DNA from: Spirochaetaceae bacterium
GTDB lineage: Bacteria; Spirochaetota; Spirochaetia; Treponematales; Breznakiellaceae
DNA length: 12,432 bases
NCBI GenBank assembly: GCA_031269165.1
Contig: JAISZQ010000320.1
Location: 1 to 12,432 of the forward strand
Direction of reading: 5' to 3'
Positions 1 through 7,361 of this stretch are shown here, piece by piece (position 1 is the stretch's first letter; each line of letters starts with the position of its first letter). The translations under genes were made by a program, and so were the position numbers. The notes beneath the pieces were generated by a model, which was not told the origin of the DNA, searched no databases, and worked only from the letters and a program-made list of their open reading frames with translations.

Positions 1-118
1 GGCGGGCCACCCGCAGAGGGGGTAGCGTATGACCAAACGGAGGGAGGTGCGGACGCGCCTTTAGGCGTGGACGTATCGACCGGAGAGCGGGCAGGAGCGA
101 GGGGGAGACTTCCCCCTC
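1..118 (+). repeat. Modular hairpin repeat, copy 1 (cut by window edge)
   Basis: About 98 bases match 2622-2720 with only two differences, so this is a second copy of the same element. It carries the conserved blocks GAGGGGGTAGCG and GAGCGAGGGG, with a variable middle containing the stem CGCGCC / GGCGTG around a TTTA loop. The 3' hairpin is the short form (GGGGGAGACTTCCCCC), unlike copy 2. The window begins inside the element, so its 5' stem is incomplete. It lies upstream of the solute-binding protein gene. Confidence 0.8.
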
Positions 119-335
119 CTTCTCATTCCTGTCAACTCGGTAAACTGACCGCAGGGTCCTGATCGCGTTTTGGAATAACCACAGAAAAATAAGTCAAAAC
201 TTGAGCAGTCAAGGCAAACATTGATAAGCGGGCTGTTTTGAAGTCCGTTATACTGAACCTATTGAAAGGTGAGGGTTCCCGAACCGGCTTGGTTTTGGGA
301 AGGCTCTCTTCAAACTATGTTCATTTGGAGGAAGA
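119..335 (+). promoter_or_regulatory. Upstream region of the transport locus with possible promoter and leader hairpin
   Basis: TATACT at 249-254 resembles a -10 box. The best -35-like hexamer, TTGATA at 221-226, is 22 bp away, too far for a standard promoter, so this call is weak. Between it and the gene is an imperfect inverted repeat at 276-301 (TTCCC, then AACC, paired with GGTT and GGGAA). It would lie in the mRNA leader and could be a regulatory hairpin or operator. A strong Shine-Dalgarno GGAGG at 327-331 precedes the gene. No recognisable regulator-binding consensus was seen. Confidence 0.3.
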
Positions 336-1661
336 ATGATGAAAGAAAAGAAACTCGTTTTTTTGTGTGCTGCGGTCGCGTTGCTGTCGTTTTCGCTGGT
401 CTTTGCCGGGTGTAGCAAGAAAGAGGCGGCTTCCGTCTCAGGCGGGAAAACCGTGATCAAGTATTGGTACCCGTGGGGCGGGGATTCCGAGGTCTGGGAC
501 AAGTGGCGGATGGCGGAGTTTGAAAAGCTCTACCCCGAATACGTGATCGAGGCCACCTATGTGCCCGAGGGCGCGGGGGTCCGCAACGGCAAACTGATGG
601 CCGCCATCAACTCAGGGGACGTGCCGGACATCGTGGTTTCCGACGCGCCGACTCAGAGTTACGCGCTGGCCACCCAGGGCGCTTTCGAGCCCATTGACGA
701 CGCGCTTAAAGAGATCGGCTTTGACCCAAGCCGCGCGAATCAGGGCCTTTTGCCCTACATGAAGTGGGACGGCGTTACCTATATCTATCCGCAAAACACG
801 GACGTGACGCTGCTCTTTTACCGCGCCGACCTCCTTCGGGAAGCGGGGCTGAACGGCCCGCCCAAGACCATCGAGGAACTTGACGCCTATGCGGAAAAAC
901 TGACGGTTCGCAACGGCCAAGACGTTACCCGCTACGGCTTTATCCCCTGGCTGGACGCCGGTGCCGACCCTTCGACATGGACGTTCCAGTTCAACGCGGA
1001 CGTGTATGACGAGAGTACCAACAAGGTTACGCTGGCAAACGCGCAGGTGGCGAAGGTCTATGAATGGCAGCGGGGCTACGCGCAAAAGGCCGACCCGGAA
1101 CGGATGCGCTCGTTTACCTCGGCGTTGGGGGCGGCTTTTTCGCCGGATCACGCCTTTATGCAGGGCAAGGTTGCCATGACCGCCATCGGGAACTGGTTCT
1201 GCGAGGCGCTCAGGCAGTACGCGCCGGACATTGAGTATGCGGTGGCCCCGCTTCCGGTGGCCGACCCGGCGATATACGGAAGTTGCGCCCTTGCGGGCAA
1301 CGTGTTCTTTGTTCCCAAGGGGGCGAAAAACATCGTGGGCGCGGTGCTCTTTGCCAATTTCTGCCAAAGCGCGGCGATTGTGGAAGACAACAACCGGGTA
1401 TGGCGTTCTTTGGGGATATACCGGGACAGCGTTGAGGGACTTTCGCTCTACAAAGCGGGGGATCCGGTGCTCAAGACGTGCATCGACATCACCTTTAACC
1501 CCCATTCAAGCGTATGGGCACTCTCCCCGGTTACGGCGGAAATGGACGACAAACTCAGGTCTTTTACCGATGTGGCGATCTATTCCCAAACCGATATTGT
1601 GAGCAGTCTTAAAGACATCGAGGCTTCCCTGCAATCGCAGGTTGACCGTATGCTCAGATAA
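336..1661 (+). CDS. Carbohydrate ABC transporter substrate-binding lipoprotein (family 1)
   Basis: This 441-residue protein captures a solute outside the membrane and delivers it to the permease pair encoded downstream. The N-terminus is a lipoprotein signal peptide: basic MMKEKK, a hydrophobic stretch, then VFAGC with the lipidated cysteine at residue 26. Phe at -3 is unusual for proteobacteria but is tolerated in spirochaetes. The mature part opens with the family-1 pattern KTVIKYWYPWGG and the length is typical. GGAGG (327-331) lies 4 nt from the first ATG and 7 nt from the second (339), so the second may be used. The stop is 16 nt before the VOC gene, which implies cotranscription. Fold family is clear; the sugar bound cannot be told. 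Confidence 0.9.
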   Translation: MMKEKKLVFLCAAVALLSFSLVFAGCSKKEAASVSGGKTVIKYWYPWGGDSEVWDKWRMAEFEKLYPEYVIEATYVPEGAGVRNGKLMAAINSGDVPDIVVSDAPTQSYALATQGAFEPIDDALKEIGFDPSRANQGLLPYMKWDGVTYIYPQNTDVTLLFYRADLLREAGLNGPPKTIEELDAYAEKLTVRNGQDVTRYGFIPWLDAGADPSTWTFQFNADVYDESTNKVTLANAQVAKVYEWQRGYAQKADPERMRSFTSALGAAFSPDHAFMQGKVAMTAIGNWFCEALRQYAPDIEYAVAPLPVADPAIYGSCALAGNVFFVPKGAKNIVGAVLFANFCQSAAIVEDNNRVWRSLGIYRDSVEGLSLYKAGDPVLKTCIDITFNPHSSVWALSPVTAEMDDKLRSFTDVAIYSQTDIVSSLKDIEASLQSQVDRMLR

Positions 1662-1677
1662 CCAAGAAGGAGGCGGT

Positions 1678-2154
1678 ATGTCAGGCGTTATCGGAACTCA
1701 GACGCTCACCCAGGTGGGTTTTATTGTCAAAGATGTGGAAAAGACCAAGGCCACATGGGCGGCATTTCTTGGGGTGAGCGCTCCCCCGACGGTGGACGGC
1801 GGCCGGTTTGAAATTACCGGGACGCAGGTGGAAGGAAAACCCGCGCCCCGCGCAAACTGTCTTATGGCGTTTTTCGATGTGGGCGGCAGCGTACAGATTG
1901 AACTGATTCAGCCCAACGGGGAGAAAAGCACGTGGCAGGATTTCCTTGACCGGCATGGCGAGGGCATTCACCATATCGCGTTCCACACCCAGGGCATGGA
2001 CAACAAGATTGCCGCGTGCGAGCGGTTCGGCATGACGTGCGTTCAGCGCGGTAAGTACGGCAATGGTAGCGGGGAGTACGCCTACCTTGCGGCAGACGAG
2101 CAACTCAAGTGCCTCGTTGAGTTGCTTGAAAACTATCGGCAGCAATGTTACTGA
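1678..2154 (+). CDS. VOC (glyoxalase/epimerase-fold) family protein 1
   Basis: A 158-residue single-domain vicinal-oxygen-chelate protein resembling methylmalonyl-CoA epimerase and glyoxalase I. Two beta-alpha-beta-beta-beta modules are visible, starting at VGFIVKDVEKTK and GIHHIAFH. Putative metal ligands are Glu75 (in IELIQP), His98 or His99, and Glu148 (in LVELLE). The usual first His is replaced by Gln12. The start at 1678 is chosen because AAGGAGG (1667-1673) sits 4 nt before it; an earlier in-frame ATG at 1642 overlaps the previous gene and lacks such a site. It probably epimerises, isomerises or cleaves a chelating carbonyl compound derived from the imported solute. The reaction is not identifiable, and it need not act on a CoA ester. 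Confidence 0.85.
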   Translation: MSGVIGTQTLTQVGFIVKDVEKTKATWAAFLGVSAPPTVDGGRFEITGTQVEGKPAPRANCLMAFFDVGGSVQIELIQPNGEKSTWQDFLDRHGEGIHHIAFHTQGMDNKIAACERFGMTCVQRGKYGNGSGEYAYLAADEQLKCLVELLENYRQQCY

Positions 2155-2605
2155 AAGGAACACGCCGTTAGCGGCGAAGCAATCCAGAAGGGGCGGCTTT
2201 TCCACTGGATTGCTTCGCTCCGCTCGCAATGACGGGGCTCGCTCGCAATAACGCGGCGGGAGTTGTCATTGCGAGTCGCGAAGCGGCGAAGCAATCCAGA
2301 TGGGGAAGGCATTCACGCTGGATTGCTTCGCTCCGCTCGCAATGACGGGGCTCGCTCGCAATGACGCGGTTAAGTAGTCCCCGATGACGGGACTCGCTCG
2401 CAATGACGGGGCGGGCGTTGTCATTGCGAGTCGCGAAGCGGCGAAGCAATCCAGATGGAGAGGGCCTTCACGCTGGATTGCTTCGCTCCGCTCGCAATGA
2501 CGGGGCCTGCCCGCAATGACGCGGCTAGGTAGCCCCCGATGACGGGGCTCGCTTGCAATGACGGGGGGCTCTGCTCGCAATGACAGGAGAGTTGCCCGCG
2601 ATGAT
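2155..2605. repeat. Palindromic repeat array between VOC gene 1 and the permeases
   Basis: No gene is supported here. The stretch contains three long imperfect palindromes: one lacking its left end (2171-2233) and two complete (2265-2346, 2420-2501). Their arms read GTCATTGCGAG...GAAGCAATCCAG and CTGGATTGCTTC...CTCGCAATGAC. Between and after them are orphan half-units of the type CTCGCAATGACGGGG. The two complete palindromes with their tails form a direct tandem duplication of 155 bp period. Several apparent open frames on both strands are by-products of the repeat sequence. Confidence 0.9.
2265..2574. repeat. Tandem duplication, two copies of about 155 bp
   Basis: Copy one is 2265-2419 and copy two is 2420-2574. 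Each has a palindrome with arms GTCATTGCGAGTCGCGAAGC and GCTCCGCTCGCAATGAC, then a tail with AATGACGCGG, TAGGTAGCCCCC (TAAGTAGTCCCC in copy one) and a further CGCAATGACGGG half-unit. Differences are scattered substitutions, so the duplication is not brand new. Confidence 0.8.
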
Positions 2606-2752
2606 GGGGGGCGTTACGGGGGGCGGGCCCCCCGTAGAGGGGGTAGCGTATGACCAAACGGAGGGAGGTGCGGACGCGCCTTTAGGCGTGGACGTATCGA
2701 CCGGAGAGCGGGCAGGAGCGAGGGGTCGGCAATTTGCCGCGACTTCCCCCTC
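2606..2752 (+). repeat. Modular hairpin repeat, copy 2
   Basis: The most complete copy of the short form. A 5' stem pairs TACGGGGG with CCCCCGTA (2615-2636 region), followed by GAGGGGGTAGCG. The variable middle is the same as in copy 1. After GAGCGAGGGG comes a long 3' hairpin in which GTCGGCAA pairs imperfectly with TTGCCGCGAC between GGGG and CCCC. It lies about 100 bp upstream of the MalG-type permease gene. No promoter is clear in the intervening 2753-2852 stretch. Confidence 0.8.
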
Positions 2753-2852
2753 CTCTTACTGGGGCTTGCTCTCCTCCCGAAGGGGGGCCGATAGTCGTTC
2801 CCCCACGATACGCCCAAGGGCCTCCACGGCAGGTGGAAAGGAGAAAAACAGT

Positions 2853-3719
2853 ATGACAGATGCAAAACGCCCGTGGTGGAAGGGCACGAGGGAGACGCCA
2901 AGCCCGGTTGAATTTGGCTTTTTGTGCGCGATATTGGGGGTCCTCGTTATCGTATACGGGGTGCCTTTTCTCTGGCTCATCGCCAGCAGCCTGAAGACCA
3001 GCACGGAACTGTTCGCGGTGCCGACGGTCTGGGTTCCCAAAATTCCCCAGTGGCGGAACTATGTCCTTTCCATCACGGCGTTTCCTTTTCTGCCCTATCT
3101 GAGGAACACGTTGCTCATCGTGGCGTGCAATATTATCGGTTCAATTTTTTCCGCGACCCTTGCCGGGTATGGTTTTGCCAAGATCAAATGGAAGGGCCGG
3201 AACGCGGTCTTCATCATCGTGCTTATGACGATGATGCTCCCGTTCCAAGTGACCATGATCCCGTTGTTCATGGTGTTTCAGCGGCTCAAATGGATCGGCA
3301 CGTTTTACCCGTTGACCGTAACCCCCTTTTTTGGCAACGCGTTCTTTATATTCCTGATGCGGCAGTTTTTCCACACCATTCCCGGTGCCCTTTCCGAAGC
3401 GGCGATCATCGACGGGGCGGGGGAGTTCCGCATATTCTCCCAAGTCTGCGTCCCGCTGGTCCGCCCGGCGGTCGTCACGGTGGCGATCTTCGCCTTCCTT
3501 AATTCATGGAACGACTTCATGGGGCCGCTGCTCTTCCTCACCAAAGACCGGCTCTACACCTTGTCCATCGGGATTCAGCAAATTATGAGCATCAACGACC
3601 CCCGCTGGAATCTGCTCATGGCGATGGGCGTTATGATGACGCTGCCGGTGCTGGTCATCTTCTTCATGCTGCAAAAATACTTTATTCAGGGGATTTCCTT
3701 CGCGGGAATCAAAGGGTAG
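2853..3719 (+). CDS. Carbohydrate ABC transporter permease, MalG type
   Basis: A 288-residue inner-membrane permease of the CUT1 (sugar) type, forming the translocation channel with the next gene's product. The first membrane segment is at about residues 21-44, and there are about six in all. The cytoplasmic EAA loop, which docks onto the ATPase, starts at Glu182 (EAAIIDGAG, then P of VPLVRPA). The C-terminal YFIQGISFAGIKG is characteristic of MalG-type permeases (compare QrylvgGltaGavKG). The frame stays open upstream into the repeat, but the start at 2853 is chosen because AGGAG (2839-2843) lies 9 nt before it and all homologous sequence begins after it. The stop is only 7 nt before the next gene's first ATG. 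A MalG-type gene ahead of the MalF-type gene is the reverse of the common order. Confidence 0.93.
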   Translation: MTDAKRPWWKGTRETPSPVEFGFLCAILGVLVIVYGVPFLWLIASSLKTSTELFAVPTVWVPKIPQWRNYVLSITAFPFLPYLRNTLLIVACNIIGSIFSATLAGYGFAKIKWKGRNAVFIIVLMTMMLPFQVTMIPLFMVFQRLKWIGTFYPLTVTPFFGNAFFIFLMRQFFHTIPGALSEAAIIDGAGEFRIFSQVCVPLVRPAVVTVAIFAFLNSWNDFMGPLLFLTKDRLYTLSIGIQQIMSINDPRWNLLMAMGVMMTLPVLVIFFMLQKYFIQGISFAGIKG

Positions 3720-3726
3720 GAGGTCT

Positions 3727-4653
3727 ATGATGGCAACACGGATTTATGCGGGACAACGCTTGGGGCAATCACGGGAACTGCGCAACCTGCGCAACGGCCT
3801 CCTCTTCATTTCGCCGTGGATCGTCGGGTTCCTCGTGTTCGCCCTGTATCCCATGATCCAGGCATTGTACTATTCCTTCACCGACTTTGCCGGCCTCATC
3901 CGCAAACCCGTGTGGATAGGGCTTGAGAACTTCGCGACGATGGTCAGGGACGATACCCTGTTCCTCCGGGTGGTCAAGAACACGCTCTTCCTCGTGTTTT
4001 TCGGCGGCACGCTGGTTCTGCTCATCACCCTTACTATCGCCATTCTGCTCAACCACAAGACCCTGCGGAAGATTGCGGGGTTCCGGGTGATCTTCTTTCT
4101 GCCCACGCTGGTTCCTTCTATTGTACTCTGCATTCTCTGGCTCTGGCTCTTCAACGTGGATTCAGGACTTATCAACAGCGTCTTGAAGATCTTCGGCATC
4201 CGGGGGCCGGGCTGGTTGCAAAGTCTCGCCTGGTCGAAGCCCGCGCTGGCTATCATGCGGCTGTGGTGCGCGGGAAACCTGATTATCATCTTTCTCGGCG
4301 GCCTTCAGGACATCTCGCCGGAACTGTACGAGGCGGTCGAAGTTGACGGCGGCAACTTCTGGCACAAGACGTTTCACGTGACCCTGCCGAGTTTAAGGCC
4401 CATCATCCTCTTTAACATCATCTCGACGATTAACGGCCTCATGCAGATGTTCGTGGAACCGCTCACCATGACCCGCAGCGGGCAGCCTATGGACATGACC
4501 TACACCTACGCGCTCTATATCTACAACAACGCTTTTAAGTATAGTAAGATGGGTTACGCGAGCGCCCTGTCGTGGGTCATGCTGATTATCACGCTGGCCC
4601 TTACCTTTGTCGCGCTGAAATGCGGCGGCTTCTTCGAGGAACGTGCCGATTGA
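3727..4653 (+). CDS. Sugar ABC transporter permease, MalF/UgpA type
   Basis: A 308-residue inner-membrane partner of the preceding permease. Six hydrophobic segments are visible, the first at LLFISPWIVGFLVFALYPMI, a typical sequence for this family. The EAA loop is YEAVEVDGGNFWHKTFHVTLPSLRP-like, with the key Glu at about residue 202 and a conserved Gly and Pro. GGAGG (3719-3723) overlaps the previous stop. It is 3 nt from the first ATG and 6 nt from the second (3730), so the second ATG may be the true start. Translational coupling to the upstream permease is likely. No ATP-binding subunit is encoded in the window, so a shared ATPase is inferred. Confidence 0.93.
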   Translation: MMATRIYAGQRLGQSRELRNLRNGLLFISPWIVGFLVFALYPMIQALYYSFTDFAGLIRKPVWIGLENFATMVRDDTLFLRVVKNTLFLVFFGGTLVLLITLTIAILLNHKTLRKIAGFRVIFFLPTLVPSIVLCILWLWLFNVDSGLINSVLKIFGIRGPGWLQSLAWSKPALAIMRLWCAGNLIIIFLGGLQDISPELYEAVEVDGGNFWHKTFHVTLPSLRPIILFNIISTINGLMQMFVEPLTMTRSGQPMDMTYTYALYIYNNAFKYSKMGYASALSWVMLIITLALTFVALKCGGFFEERAD

Positions 4654-4697
4654 AAGAGGCGTGCTTTACGCACACCACCATGGAGAGGAGATTGAAT

Positions 4698-5207
4698 ATG
4701 TCAATAGGAACGACAAGACTATGCCACATCGCTATTCTCGTGAAAGACCTGGACAAGGCGGCCGCCAACTGGGAGCGGCTATTGGGGGTCAAGGCGGGCA
4801 GCGCTTTTTATCTGCCTCCGGCATCGGAGGTGCCCTCGTTTACCAACGGCGAGGCGGGGGACTACACGGATTGCCGGATCACGACGATTCCGCTCGAGAA
4901 CTGCATCATCGAACTGGTGCAGCCCGGGAAAAACCCCAGTCCGTGGAAAGAAAAGCTCGACCGGGACGGCGAGGGTGTTCAGCATATCAGCTTTGTCGTG
5001 CCGGACCGCAAGAAGGCCCAGGGGGAACTCAGGGCGATAGGCGCGCCAAAGCCCTACCATATCGGCTACTGGCCCGGCGGCACGTATTCTTTTACCAACA
5101 GCGTCCCGCAACTTGGCGTTGAGGTCAACATCAAAACCGATGACGACAACACGGCGAAGAAAGAACGCCTGCTCCGCGACAGCAATTTTCATAAAGAGGA
5201 TCTGTGA
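4698..5207 (+). CDS. VOC (glyoxalase/epimerase-fold) family protein 2
   Basis: A 169-residue paralogue of VOC protein 1. It aligns over its length, with the same blocks in the same order: LCHIAILVKDLDKAAANWERLLG, CIIELVQPGKNPSPW and GEGVQHISF. Putative metal ligands are His10, Glu72, His96 and Glu142, the set found in methylmalonyl-CoA epimerase-like proteins. Unlike protein 1 the first His is kept. AGGAG (4686-4690) lies 7 nt before the ATG, which decides the start; an earlier in-frame ATG lies inside the permease gene. It follows the permease by 44 nt and precedes the isomerase by 27 nt, so it is probably in the same transcript. The two VOC enzymes may act on successive intermediates or form a heteromer; the reaction is unknown. 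Confidence 0.87.
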   Translation: MSIGTTRLCHIAILVKDLDKAAANWERLLGVKAGSAFYLPPASEVPSFTNGEAGDYTDCRITTIPLENCIIELVQPGKNPSPWKEKLDRDGEGVQHISFVVPDRKKAQGELRAIGAPKPYHIGYWPGGTYSFTNSVPQLGVEVNIKTDDDNTAKKERLLRDSNFHKEDL

Positions 5208-5234
5208 TTTTTGTGATGAGGGAGGATGGGTGCT

Positions 5235-6083
5235 ATGCGTTTGGGAGCCCCTGTTTTTGTTGACGGAAAAGACCCGGAAGCCTATGTGGACGCGCACGTT
5301 CAAAAGGGCTACCGGGCGGCGTATTGTCCCGACTGGATAAACGCCGACACGGAGCCCGAACGGTGCGGTGCGTTCAGGGCCGCGCTCGAAAAGCGCGACG
5401 TCGTTCTTGCCGAGGTGGGCATCTGGAAGAATGTGCTCGCCAAAGATCCCGCCGAGGCAAAGGCCGCGCTGGACTACGCGATACGCCGTCTGCAAACGGC
5501 GGAGGTGTTGAACGCCCGCTGTGCCGTGAACATTGTGGGGTCGTGGTGCGAGTCGAACTGGGACGGGCCGCACGAAAGGCACTATGCCGAGGACTTCTTT
5601 GACGCGGCGGTCGAGGCGGCGCGGCGCGTTATCGACGCGGTGAAGCCAACACACACCAAGATGACGTTTGAGATTATGCCCTGTATGTTCATTGACTGCG
5701 CGGCGGAGTATCTGCGCTTTATCCGCGCCGTGGACCGGCGGGCGGCGGGGGTTCATCTTGACCCGACAAACAGCATTGCCAATCCCCGGCAACTCTATGA
5801 CAACGCGGCGTTCTTCCGCAACGAGTTTGCCCTGTTCGGCGACGCGGTTCTATCGATCCACTTAAAAGACCTCCGTCTTAACCCTGCGGTGTTTACCGTG
5901 AACCTTGAGGAAGCCGTCATCGGGAAGGGTACCATTGATTACGTCAACCTGCTCCGCCTCATCGACCGTCTCCCGCCTGACACTCCCGGAATGCTTGAGC
6001 ATCTTGCCACAGAATCGCTTTACGATGAGGCGGCTGCTTCGATTCGCGCCTTGGCGGATAAGGCGGGGGTGCGGTTCCGGTAG
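5235..6083 (+). CDS. Sugar phosphate isomerase/epimerase family TIM-barrel protein
   Basis: A 282-residue cytoplasmic enzyme of the AP-endonuclease-2/xylose-isomerase-like fold (the family of IolE, hydroxypyruvate isomerase and tagatose epimerases). The expected metal-binding set is visible: Glu146 (FEIMP), Asp176 (HLDPTN), His209 (HLKD) and Glu255 (LEHL), with the common GKGTIDYVNLLRLI segment before the last. The ATG at 5226 directly abuts GGAGG (5221-5225) and could not be used efficiently. The ATG at 5235, 9 nt downstream of it, is taken as the start. It is the last gene of the transport locus and probably isomerises, epimerises or dehydrates the imported compound or its product. The exact substrate cannot be told. 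Confidence 0.88.
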   Translation: MRLGAPVFVDGKDPEAYVDAHVQKGYRAAYCPDWINADTEPERCGAFRAALEKRDVVLAEVGIWKNVLAKDPAEAKAALDYAIRRLQTAEVLNARCAVNIVGSWCESNWDGPHERHYAEDFFDAAVEAARRVIDAVKPTHTKMTFEIMPCMFIDCAAEYLRFIRAVDRRAAGVHLDPTNSIANPRQLYDNAAFFRNEFALFGDAVLSIHLKDLRLNPAVFTVNLEEAVIGKGTIDYVNLLRLIDRLPPDTPGMLEHLATESLYDEAAASIRALADKAGVRFR

Positions 6084-6141
6084 GCCGCAAACCGCGAACG
6101 CGGACGCATTAGGGTGCCCTGCGGGGTCGGCGCGTGGGCTC

Positions 6142-6170
6142 TTGCTTTTCGCGCGACAATAGAGTATGCT
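6142..6170 (+). promoter_or_regulatory. Putative promoter giving a leaderless mRNA for the 6177 gene
   Basis: TTGCTT (6142-6147) and TATGCT (6165-6170) are separated by exactly 17 bp. The expected transcription start, 7 nt after the last base of the -10, is 6177, the A of the ATG. No Shine-Dalgarno sequence precedes the ATG. Confidence 0.5.
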
Positions 6171-6176
6171 CTCTCT

Positions 6177-6977
6177 ATGGCAGTTTTGACGAGCCAAAGA
6201 ATCAAAGAGCTGTACAATCGTTACCGGGGCATCAACGTCATTTTCTCGAAAGAGGTTATCGCCGTAACCGGGATGGAAACCAAGCATATTCATATAAAAT
6301 GTGTGTCGAGTTTCTATCCTTGTGTTGTTTATGCAAGTTCGTTTGAACAGGCTAAAGTTGTGCTCAACACGAAGTCGGGCATCCTCGGAAAATTGGGGCA
6401 GTCCAACAACGCGCTCTCGCTCCGGTACTGTTTTAGGCATTACAGCACCGGGGAGCAGGTTGTCTTTTTTATCCAGGCGCGGTCTACGGGGTATGCCCCT
6501 TACAACGACTTGCCGGATATGGCTCTTTTCAACGTGCAGTACTCGCAACAACCGCCCGATGACTTTATTGAGATTATCGGCCGGGTGTTTGAGGCGAACA
6601 TGAACGCGACTCGGCGGAAGGAAGAACGGATTATGCCCATCCCTGAGATAATGCGTAAACTGAGGCTTTTGACGAAAGATGCCGTCGTTTTCATTGACGG
6701 TGTTCCCCGCCGCTGTATTCTGCGCGATATTTCTTTCTCCGGCGCAAAAATCGTGATGGTCGGCGTTATCAAGTTTCTTGAGGGCAAAACCGTTGGGTTG
6801 CGGCTGGACTTTGATGATCCGCGGGAGAGTTTTAACGTCAAGGGCACGTTTGTCCGCACGGAGATGGTTGAGGGCCGCAAGGATCTGGTCGCCGTCGGCA
6901 TTATGTTCAACGATCCCGTGCCGATGGGTTACAAGGTGCGCCTTTCTGACTATATGAACACGGTGAAAGCGGTTTAG
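6177..6977 (+). CDS. PilZ domain protein (c-di-GMP receptor type)
   Basis: A 266-residue cytoplasmic protein with a C-terminal PilZ domain. The c-di-GMP-binding motifs are present: RxxxR as RKEER (residues 147-151), and DxSxxG as DISFSG (184-189), followed by strands such as VGLRLDF and LVAVGIMF. Residues 1-140 form a separate N-terminal domain of uncertain family, arranged like the N-domains of YcgR or Borrelia PlzA. It probably turns c-di-GMP level into a change in motility or surface behaviour. The ATG at 6177 is chosen over an upstream in-frame ATG (6114) because a good -35/-10 pair ends just before it and the upstream residues look non-coding. No ribosome binding site is seen. Confidence 0.85.
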   Translation: MAVLTSQRIKELYNRYRGINVIFSKEVIAVTGMETKHIHIKCVSSFYPCVVYASSFEQAKVVLNTKSGILGKLGQSNNALSLRYCFRHYSTGEQVVFFIQARSTGYAPYNDLPDMALFNVQYSQQPPDDFIEIIGRVFEANMNATRRKEERIMPIPEIMRKLRLLTKDAVVFIDGVPRRCILRDISFSGAKIVMVGVIKFLEGKTVGLRLDFDDPRESFNVKGTFVRTEMVEGRKDLVAVGIMFNDPVPMGYKVRLSDYMNTVKAV

Positions 6978-7075
6978 GGAAACACCGATTAACGTGAATG
7001 TCAGCGCGCCTACACCGTGTCAACATAAGCGGAACAGATTCTCCGCATCCATCGGCGGTTCCCCGTGATGAAGCG

Positions 7076-7357
7076 TTATATCCGGTGCATCGCGCCAAAG
7101 ACTTTTTCGTGCATCATGCTGATCGAGACGCCGAGTTCCGCTCCAATGTGCTGGAGTTCGGCGTTGATCTCGGTAAGGCTTGACGCGCAGAGACTCGTGT
7201 CAACCGACATCATCATCACGAAGTTGCCGGAGAGAATCGTTTGGCTGATGTCTTCGATGTTGATGCCGTGTTCGCTGAGGAACGCGCTCACCTTTGCGAT
7301 GATGCCGACTTTGTCGCGGCCGACGACGGTTATGATTGCGGTGTTTGTGTTTGCCAT
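7076..7357 (-). CDS. ACT domain-containing protein (UPF0237-like)
   Basis: A 93-residue protein that is essentially one ACT domain. It opens with AIITVVGRDKVGIIAKVSAFLSEHGINIEDISQ, the usual beta-alpha-beta start with the GxDxxGIxA turn. The length matches the small UPF0237 family (related to the GcvR regulatory domain); such domains usually bind amino acids and dimerise. AAGGAAGG lies about 8 nt before the ATG (start base 7357, reading leftwards). In many bacteria this gene neighbours a UPF0210 gene; here it does not. It follows the membrane-protein gene on the same strand but is now 198 nt away because of an inserted repeat element. The role is unknown, perhaps sensing of an amino acid. Confidence 0.88.
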   Translation of the reverse strand: MANTNTAIITVVGRDKVGIIAKVSAFLSEHGINIEDISQTILSGNFVMMMSVDTSLCASSLTEINAELQHIGAELGVSISMMHEKVFGAMHRI

Positions 7358-7361
7358 AGGC

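Noticed and set aside
612..1505. A 297-codon open frame on the - strand opposite the solute-binding protein gene
   Set aside because: It is fully antisense to a well-supported gene, has an Arg/Val/His-rich translation typical of a shadow frame in GC-rich DNA, and shows no family pattern or ribosome binding site.
2155..2605. CRISPR-like array of regularly repeated units
   Set aside because: Units are long imperfect palindromes of about 82 bp with irregular, related spacing; there are no uniform short repeats with unique equal-length spacers and no cas genes.
2168..2657. Several - strand open frames with translations such as HCERSEAIQ and LDCFAASRLAMT
   Set aside because: They are produced by the palindromic repeats themselves; the same peptides recur at every repeat site in the window, which marks them as repeat-derived false genes.
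2580..2852. N-terminal extension of the MalG-type permease (91 extra codons)
   Set aside because: The extension is encoded by repeat sequence and unlike permease N-termini; the ATG at 2853 has a good ribosome binding site and starts where family similarity starts.
6084..6141. Rho-independent terminator after the isomerase gene (CCGCGAACGCGG and CCCTGCGGGG)
   Set aside because: Stems are short and no T-run follows, so termination here is not supported.
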